DNA from: Nymphaea colorata
Lineage: Eukaryota; Streptophyta; Magnoliopsida; Nymphaeales; Nymphaeaceae
Direction: 5' to 3'
Assembly (NCBI RefSeq): GCF_008831285.2
Contig: NW_022204655.1
Span: 17,501-30,000, forward strand
Length of the DNA stretch: 12,500 nucleotides
This document shows positions 7,871 to 12,500 of this stretch, piece after piece. The notes beneath the pieces were generated by a model. The model did not search any database, was not told where the DNA came from, and was given only the letters and a program-made list of their open reading frames with translations. Positions within the stretch are counted from its first letter, which is position 1; every line of letters starts with the position of its first letter. Both the position numbers and the translations under genes were made by a program.

Positions 7871-8361
7871 TGATGCCTGCCTTGAGGAGGCGCCATGGTA
7901 TTGCGCCGACCTCCTTCTGTACTCGTCCCAATATGAGAGATGTTATTGGGATCGACCTCAGTGTCGGTTTGGTAGTTTGGTGCAACTAACAAACCCTTAC
8001 CCTTATCTGGGCGTGTATTCGGGCCCTGAGTAGCCCTCTCTGTGCCTTGTTGCTGGTTTGAGGTTAGGACCCTAAACATTGCTCGTACTTCATCCATTTC
8101 GTTCTGTTGGTTCCTCCTCATTTCGGCTAAGTCTTTGTGGAGTTCGCCGAATTGCCTCTCTATATCCCTCCGTCTATGGTTTTCGGCCTTATCCATGTCT
8201 CTACGATACTGGCCGAATTCTCGCTCAAGGTTGCCAAGACGGTTGATAGTATGCTCGGACATCTCCATGTTGGAAGCCCTATGAGCGACTTCTTGAGGGT
8301 CCGAAGTGGTTTCCTCAAGCACGGGCTCGTCGGGGTTCAAGTTTTTCTTCGACTTGGCCAT
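7699..8361 (-). pseudogene. gag: Gag N-terminal segment with coiled coil
   Basis: This is the start of Gag, the structural protein of the cytoplasmic virus-like particle. The segment begins MAKSKKNLNPDEP. It has a highly charged, probably coiled-coil stretch (roughly residues 30-105, rich in Glu, Arg, Lys and Met) and then a Gln/Pro/Gly-rich, disordered-looking region. A helical N-terminus before the capsid domain is common in plant Ty3/gypsy Gag. The frame stays open to 7699, but the true reading very probably leaves it between about 7870 and 7740, where a different frame takes over toward the capsid domain. An earlier in-frame ATG at 8397 would add 12 residues. Confidence 0.75.
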
Positions 8362-8569
8362 GTGTAAAATCTGGTTGGACCAGCGCCAAGGATGCACTAT
8401 GCTAAGGAAATCCTAACTACGAAAATCCAAAAACTGTCTACACTGCCACTCTTAAGACTGAAATCCAAATGGGATACTAGCTGCCACTCTCAATTCTGCC
8501 CACGCTGCCGCTGCTCCAGCTGCCGCGCGTGAGACCTAAGGCGAGGGAGACGGGTTGGCCCGCCTAATG

Positions 8570-8680
8570 CCGCACTTCGCCTAAGTGCCTCGGCAATCAC
8601 ACCTCGCTCTCGGCCGGGCTCTAAGAGCCTAAATCACCGCACTCTCCTAGTGCCTCGGTGACGCACCTCGAGCTCGGCTG
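8570..8680 (-). repeat. Imperfect tandem repeat with two small hairpins in the leader
   Basis: Two related segments begin at 8570 and 8637, a period of 67 bases. They share CCGCACT, AGTGCCTCGG, CACCTCG and CTCGGC blocks. Each opens with an inverted repeat. The first is 8572-8588, with a 6-bp stem (GCACTT/AAGTGC) and loop CGCCT. The second is 8639-8653, with a 5-bp stem (GCACT/AGTGC) and loop CTCCT. On the element RNA the loops read AGGCG and AGGAG. Stem pairing is kept although the sequences differ. A packaging or dimerisation role is speculation. Confidence 0.6.
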
Positions 8681-8920
8681 CCCTCGGGTGTACAAGGCTT
8701 ACAACCCTACACTTGCCAAGAGTGAACAAGCGAAGCCTAGATCTACGCAACTAAAGAAAACCGTGGCTGGACTCTAACCGCTATACTTACACTAGAAAAC
8801 CCGAATCTGAAAAGAAGACCGCTGAAATAATCAGAAAACCACAAGAAATCCGCTGGCACTGCCCGTTGATGTCGACGCTGCGAAGGTCCAAGTGCTCAAA
8901 CTGCGGATATTCCTCAAGAG

Positions 8921-8934
8921 GCGCTCTGATACCA
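8921..8934 (-). other. Primer-binding site, initiator Met-tRNA type
   Basis: The plus strand reads GCGCTCTGATACCA, so the element strand reads TGGTATCAGAGCGC. This begins with TGG, complementary to the CCA tail of a tRNA, and is the classical plant initiator-Met-tRNA primer site. It lies two bases inside the LTR edge at 8937. It primes minus-strand DNA synthesis and fixes the element's orientation and the inner LTR boundary independently of the coding sequence. Confidence 0.95.
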
Positions 8935-9307
8935 ATTGTAAGGACCGCACCGGTTGGCCTAAGGAAATCCGACCAATGCAATCCTAATCTTCCCAGGACC
9001 TTCTTGAGGCCTATTCTAAAAACCAAAAATCCTAAACAATTAAATACAGAATACTACCCGGCCGGACAGGACCCCGGCGCAAACCCCAGTAGGTAGGGAG
9101 ATACAAGCCACGGTTAACCCTTCCAAAACCTATCTACGGGTAGCCTACTACAAAAGAACTAAGAGGGTTGACGAGGCTTTACAATACGTGAGCGATACAA
9201 ATAATAATCTCTCGCAACTCACTTACAAACCACGCAAACCACTACTAACGTCCAAACCACTCCCAACAAAAGCAAATAGGGGGTCTTGCTCCTTGTGGTC
9301 GTGTCTC

Positions 9308-9332
9308 GGGCACAGTGCCCTCGAGGTACCTC
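9308..9332. repeat. Two adjacent palindromes in U5-side LTR
   Basis: GGGCAC-A-GTGCCC (9308-9320) is followed two bases later by the 10-bp palindrome GAGGTACCTC (9323-9332). The corresponding part of the other LTR is outside the window, so conservation cannot be judged. No function is assigned. Confidence 0.5.
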
Positions 9333-9491
9333 ACGGGGGAGCAGGGCCGAAGCCAAGGCTAAAACAAAACAGAATAGTAAACTAAGATGTTGTCCTAAAA
9401 CCAATAAAATCAAAACAATTCCCGCCCGCGGCTACAAGGGGGAGCAAGAAGTTACCGGCCAAGGGAAGCCCTTGGCGTAGCCGGATAAGCA

Positions 9492-10067
9492 CCCGGGGTG
9501 AGAACCAACCCCCGGGTATTGCAGCTTGCTGTTCAAGAAGGCCGGTTGAGGAGAGCCTCCTCGGATGCCTGCTGCACTCTTCTATCCGCTGGCGGGATGG
9601 CACTGGGCGATGAACTCGCCGCTGAAATCCTGGCCGACGGGCCTGAGAAAGTGGCCGCTCGCCGCTGGCCGAGTGCTCGTGCTGTCGCTGGACGCGCGTC
9701 TACAGGGTTGACGCAGACGACGGGCCGCCTGGAAGGAACCCGGCGTCGGGATGCCTGCGGATGCCAGCAGCGGAGATACGGTCGTCGCGTGTGGCGGCCG
9801 ACGCCGAGGAAGTTTGGCGCTGAATGGCCGCTGCCAGAGAGGACGATGCTGTCGGGGCCGGAAGGGCCGCCTGTGTGCCGAGGGGGGCTGCTGCCGGAAG
9901 GGCAGCGCCTACCTGCCTGCCGTCGGGTGTAGCTCGGCCACGCTCGTCGCTGGATGCCGACGATGAGATCGCAGCCGAGGCAAGGGCCGGAGGGAGCCGG
10001 CGGAGCCTAGTCCTAACTAAGGCTGGGGTTGGCTCGGTGCGGCTGGGCTCTACTAGGTAGGCCGATT
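9492..10067. other. GC-rich block in the LTR, right copy; no supported gene
   Basis: This is the counterpart of 145-720, with about eight or nine differences, mostly transitions at CpG or CHG-like sites. The 144-codon plus-strand frame at 9498-9932 is preserved, but simply because the LTRs are nearly identical. No domain is recognised. Confidence 0.6.
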
Positions 10068-10196
10068 TAGTCACGATGGGTTTGGGAATAGGTAGGCTAG
10101 GGAGGTTAAGGGTATAGGTTCGAAGTAGGTGACCTAGCTACGAGAGGTTAAGCAAGGTGGTTTGGGTCGAGCCTAAGCTCGCGGATATGGTCAATG

Positions 10197-10459
10197 TTGA
10201 CCGAGTGAGGTAAGGGTTGACTAAGAAGGGTGGTTGACTAATGGACCTAGCTGAGAGGGTCCGGGTTGACTGGGTTAAGGGACACTCAAGCTAGACTCGA
10301 GCCGACTAGGGTAGCTTGAACTAAGAGGGCTCGGTGGGGGAGATGACCTAATGTTGACTAAGGGTAGAGGAAGCGGTCGGACTAGGTAGGCTCGGTACGA
10401 GGGTTGACTAAGTTCGGGATGGTGCGAGAGGGTGCCTAAGGGAGAAGTTTGACTTGACT
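10197..10459 (+). promoter_or_regulatory. W-box (TTGACY) array in the LTR, right copy
   Basis: This is the counterpart of the array at 850-1112, with all eight cores retained. The inverted pair GGTCAA-TG-TTGACC is at 10189-10202. If transcription starts at the TATA near 12150, this array is downstream of the start; if it starts near 9010, the array is in U3. Confidence 0.5.
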
Positions 10460-10484
10460 GGTCTTGTCAAGAGCATGCACCAAG

Positions 10485-10504
10485 ATCTTGCCACGTGGCA
10501 AGAT
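10485..10504. promoter_or_regulatory. 20-bp perfect palindrome containing a G-box, right LTR
   Basis: This is an identical copy of the palindrome at 1138-1157, with no change between LTRs. A single substitution (CGCGG to CGTGG) is found about 25 bases away. Confidence 0.55.
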
Positions 10505-12047
10505 GGACTACTAACAGGGGTTACGTGGAATAGTCACGCGTTGAGGAGATGCGAGGGAGTTACCAAAACAATAGGGAAAGAGGGGGGGGTCCCGAATGAA
10601 CCTGGACTGATTCCCGGGATGATTCTCGTGATCTCTCGGATATGCTCTTGAGGTACAGGATGGAGCCACGTGGAGGAGATAGAGGGCAGGGAATTGGCAC
10701 GGGAGAAGCTGGCGACAGAATTGGAAGGGAGAGATTGACGCGTTAGGGAGTTTCCTAATCGGCTAAGGCAAAGGGTTAACGGCGACCGCGGAGAGCAGCA
10801 GGGATAGCGCGTCAATGCGCGTGGGACCCAGCTAGATCTCGTGAGGATGAGCTGGCTGAGGGGGCGAGGAGAGGACGCTCGGATTACTGACACCTGGCAA
10901 GATGAATGGTGAAGACGACGCTAGGGCTAGGGTTGACTCGAGTGAAGATTGCGAGGAGGAGAGGAGGACGCGGCGGCTGTGGGCGTTTCCTAAATGATTG
11001 GCAGCTCGTGATCCTAGGGCGATCTCGATCAGGGACATGTGGGAGGCTAGGGTGATACGAAGTTGGGAGCTGGCGAGATGGTGACACGTGTACAGAACCA
11101 ACGGGCGAGATGGGGTATAGACACTAACCTTGGAAGCGAACCGGCAGCAAGATGAAAGTGGATCTCCTTCGTGCGGCGGCTAGGGTTAATCCCTCTTTTC
11201 TCTTGTCCAAATTGCCCCTTTTTCAGAATGACACCACCTTTGAGGGTGAGGATATTCTTTCGGATTACGCTGGAATTAATGGTGCTGATCGGAAGTTGCA
11301 GGAAACGACCAGAAGATTCCGAATTCTGGCCAAGGGCGATCTTGCGTTCCACCCGCGCGATAACGCCCGAATGTGATTATGTGAGACTAGGGATCAGGGT
11401 GATTCCGATGGGCCAACTCTCATTCGCAGATCACGGCCAGAACCTTAGATTTCTGATTTGATTAGGATTCTGAGCCGAAAACTTACAGGGAGGACTCGAG
11501 CCCAAATCTTGTAGATCAAGCTCACACTTCAGCTCGGTTCAATTCAAACCGATCCGATTAGGTCTAGGGATTATTCGGAAATTCCCCAATTCGTGTAAGG
11601 GACCTTTTTCGACGGGGTTCTTCGTCTTCCTCGAAGTCAGGCCTCGGGTATGCCGAGGAAAGACCACAGAAATTAAGAAGACCTCTGCCTTAATCGATCT
11701 CAACACAAAACTTGGTGAAAATGCGAAAATCCAAAGTACTAACCTCTTTGTCTATAATGAAGCCGAGGAGAACCGCGCCTTCAATCTTCCTTGTTCCAGT
11801 CCGGCCTCTCCGCTTCTTCGTGATCAAGAAGAGGGCACCGAATCTGGGTTTGATCTTTGCTAGGGAACGTACCGTGGACAAGGGAGGGACCGCCGCCGTG
11901 AAGAAGAGATCCGCTGATGCCTTCGCTGCCTTATGCCGGTGTCTAGGGACTTTGGCTCTTCAAGGACAGGTTTCGGAAAGTAGGAAGCACCGTGGAGGAA
12001 GAGGACGCGAGGTGGGAGAAGACACCAAGCTCGGGTGAGCCAGGTGG

Positions 12048-12092
12048 GAGACGAGAAGGAGAGAGAGACCTCGAGAGAGGAGAGAGAAGGAA
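12048..12092 (-). repeat. GA-rich (element strand CT-rich) low-complexity tract, 5' LTR
   Basis: This is the second copy of the GAGA tract at 2701-2745, conserved between LTRs. It sits just downstream of the candidate TATA box on the transcribed strand. The only LTR-LTR indel found (ATCC versus ATTCC) lies immediately beyond it. Confidence 0.7.
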
Positions 12093-12149
12093 TTCCGAAC
12101 AAATGATTCAATTACGTCCAAAATGCATACAATGTACAAGATCCAAAAA

Positions 12150-12159
12150 GTATATATAC
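12150..12159 (-). promoter_or_regulatory. Candidate TATA box of the 5' LTR promoter
   Basis: The self-complementary GTATATATAC gives TATATATA on the element strand. It lies about 365 bases inside the predicted outer LTR end, and transcription would start roughly 30 bases further left, near 12120. A CT-rich tract on the element strand (12092-12048) follows, as is frequent in plant core promoters and 5' leaders. If used, U3 would be about 400 bases and R plus U5 about 3.2 kb. A competing candidate, TATTTAAT on the element strand at 9046-9039, would instead leave only about 75 bases of transcribed LTR. Confidence 0.5.
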
Positions 12160-12403
12160 AAGATGAATTGAAGCGGGTTTACTCTACCTAACCCGCGCTA
12201 GATCTAATCCAAAACTCATTGCGCCGAGCACATCCCGCTCGGCCTAGGTCTCGAGTTCAAAACTCGTTATTGGCAAGAATGGTTAAGTGCGAAAGCAAAG
12301 ACTGAATTTGACTAAGTGCTGGAAAGAAACGAGCGGCCTAGCGCCTAAGCTCGAAAGTCAAATGAATCGTCCCTGAGCCTTGTGAGCCCAGGGCGGGGAC
12401 CTC

Positions 12404-12483
12404 GTGTGGGTTGCCGCCCACACTTCGGTTCGATGCGCATGGGCTAAGTCTGTTTGACTTAGCCAATTGCCTAGAATTCTAGG
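12404..12483. repeat. Cluster of three perfect inverted repeats in U3, 5' LTR
   Basis: These are the same three inverted repeats as at 3056-3135, at 12404-12423, 12442-12464 and 12470-12483. All arms are unchanged although the LTRs have diverged by about 1.1%; with so few differences overall, this alone does not show selection. This copy would be upstream of the candidate promoter. Confidence 0.75.
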
Positions 12484-12500
12484 TCTTAGAATCGGCTCAA

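Larger units (their letters stand above)
3193..8361 (-). pseudogene. Broken gag-pol polyprotein gene
   Basis: Conserved domains follow in the order expected of a single Ty3/gypsy polyprotein, but they occupy three frames in turn. Frame changes are placed at about 7740-7870, 7186, 6650, 5815, 5778, 5673, 5635 and 4455. Seven of the eight fit loss of one base, several in or beside short homopolymers; the first fits a one-base gain or two-base loss. Between breaks the domains are continuous and stop-free. The stop codon is TAG at 3193-3195, just inside the 3' LTR edge. The start is taken at 8361 (MAKSKK), because the in-frame ATG at 8397 adds only 12 unremarkable residues. Gag and Pol were probably one continuous frame in an intact relative. 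The gene is non-functional as written. Confidence 0.9.
8362..8936 (-). other. 5' untranslated leader between PBS and gag
   Basis: About 575 bases lie between the LTR edge and the preferred gag start at 8361. No conserved coding sequence was recognised on either strand. The stretch contains the PBS, a block with two related hairpins (8572-8653) and a 10-base direct repeat, CTGCCACTCT, at 8443 and 8481. In LTR retroelements this zone normally carries RNA packaging and dimerisation signals; that role here is inferred from position only. Confidence 0.75.
1..12500 (-). mobile_element. Ty3/gypsy chromovirus-type LTR retrotransposon, both ends cut by the window
   Basis: The window starts inside one long direct repeat and ends inside its second copy. 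Between them lie a tRNA primer-binding site, a leader and a minus-strand gag-pol region with the order Gag, PR, RT, RNase H, INT, chromodomain. Integrase after RNase H defines Ty3/gypsy rather than Ty1/copia, and the C-terminal chromodomain is typical of chromoviruses. The element would replicate through a cytoplasmic RNA intermediate and insert into nuclear chromatin. Estimated full length is about 12.9 kb: two LTRs of about 3.59 kb and an internal region of about 5.76 kb. The gag-pol frame is broken in about eight places, so this copy probably cannot make its own complete enzymes. Target-site duplications lie outside the window. The clade within chromoviruses was not resolved. Confidence 0.96.
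8937..12500 (-). repeat. 5' LTR (partial, runs off the right edge)
   Basis: The inner edge is well fixed: TGTAAGGACC begins at 8937, two bases (AT) beyond the primer-binding site, the usual arrangement in plant Ty3/gypsy elements. From 9348 onward it repeats the left LTR with a constant offset of 9347, rising to 9348 after the extra T near 12095. By analogy with the left copy it should end near 12524, for a length of about 3.59 kb, which is long for an LTR. As the 5' LTR it should carry the promoter that drives leftward transcription of the element. The segment 8937-9347 has no counterpart in the window because the left copy is cut off. Confidence 0.95.

Noticed and set aside
1-12500. Bacterial-type systems (CRISPR, defence islands, operons) or a novel multi-gene system
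   Set aside because: The whole window is accounted for by one plant LTR retrotransposon; the long repeats are its LTRs, and no short regularly spaced repeats or unrelated genes are seen.

Overview
The window is almost entirely one plant LTR retrotransposon of the Ty3/gypsy superfamily (Metaviridae). It lies on the minus strand and carries a C-terminal chromodomain, so it is chromovirus-type. A land-plant nuclear genome is inferred from the domain order Gag, protease, reverse transcriptase, RNase H, integrase, chromodomain; from a primer-binding site complementary to the 3' end of plant initiator Met-tRNA; and from plant-type promoter motifs in the LTRs. No host gene, rRNA, tRNA, CRISPR array or bacterial-type operon is visible.

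Layout, left to right on the plus strand. (1) 1 to about 3176: the element's 3' LTR, whose left end (about 410 bases) is outside the window. (2) 3193-8361: a broken gag-pol reading frame on the minus strand. Read from right to left it holds a coiled-coil Gag N-terminus, capsid-like domain, zinc knuckle, Ser/Glu and Lys/Glu linker, aspartic protease, RT, RNase H, integrase and chromodomain. (3) 8362-8936: untranslated leader with two small similar hairpins, ending at the primer-binding site (8921-8934). (4) 8937-12500: the 5' LTR, whose last bases (about 24) run off the right edge. The LTRs are long, about 3.6 kb; the whole element would be about 12.9 kb.

The two LTRs align over about 3.15 kb, with position 1 pairing with 9348 and 3152 with 12500. 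By eye they show about 35 substitutions, mostly transitions, and one 1-base indel, or about 1.1% divergence. That implies a young insertion, well under 1 Myr at the commonly used grass rate of 1.3e-8 per site per year. The coding region is different: it changes frame about eight times, four of them within about 180 bases around the RT catalytic box, and the protease active-site triplet reads Asp-Asn-Gly. Outside these frame breaks the conserved domains are continuous and free of stops. This copy therefore looks non-autonomous, unless the single-base losses are assembly errors.

No undescribed multi-gene system is present. The points most worth a second look are the frameshift cluster, the paired leader hairpins, a dense W-box array and a 20-bp G-box palindrome conserved in both LTRs, the inverted-repeat cluster in U3, and the lack of an obvious polypurine tract at the 3' LTR boundary.
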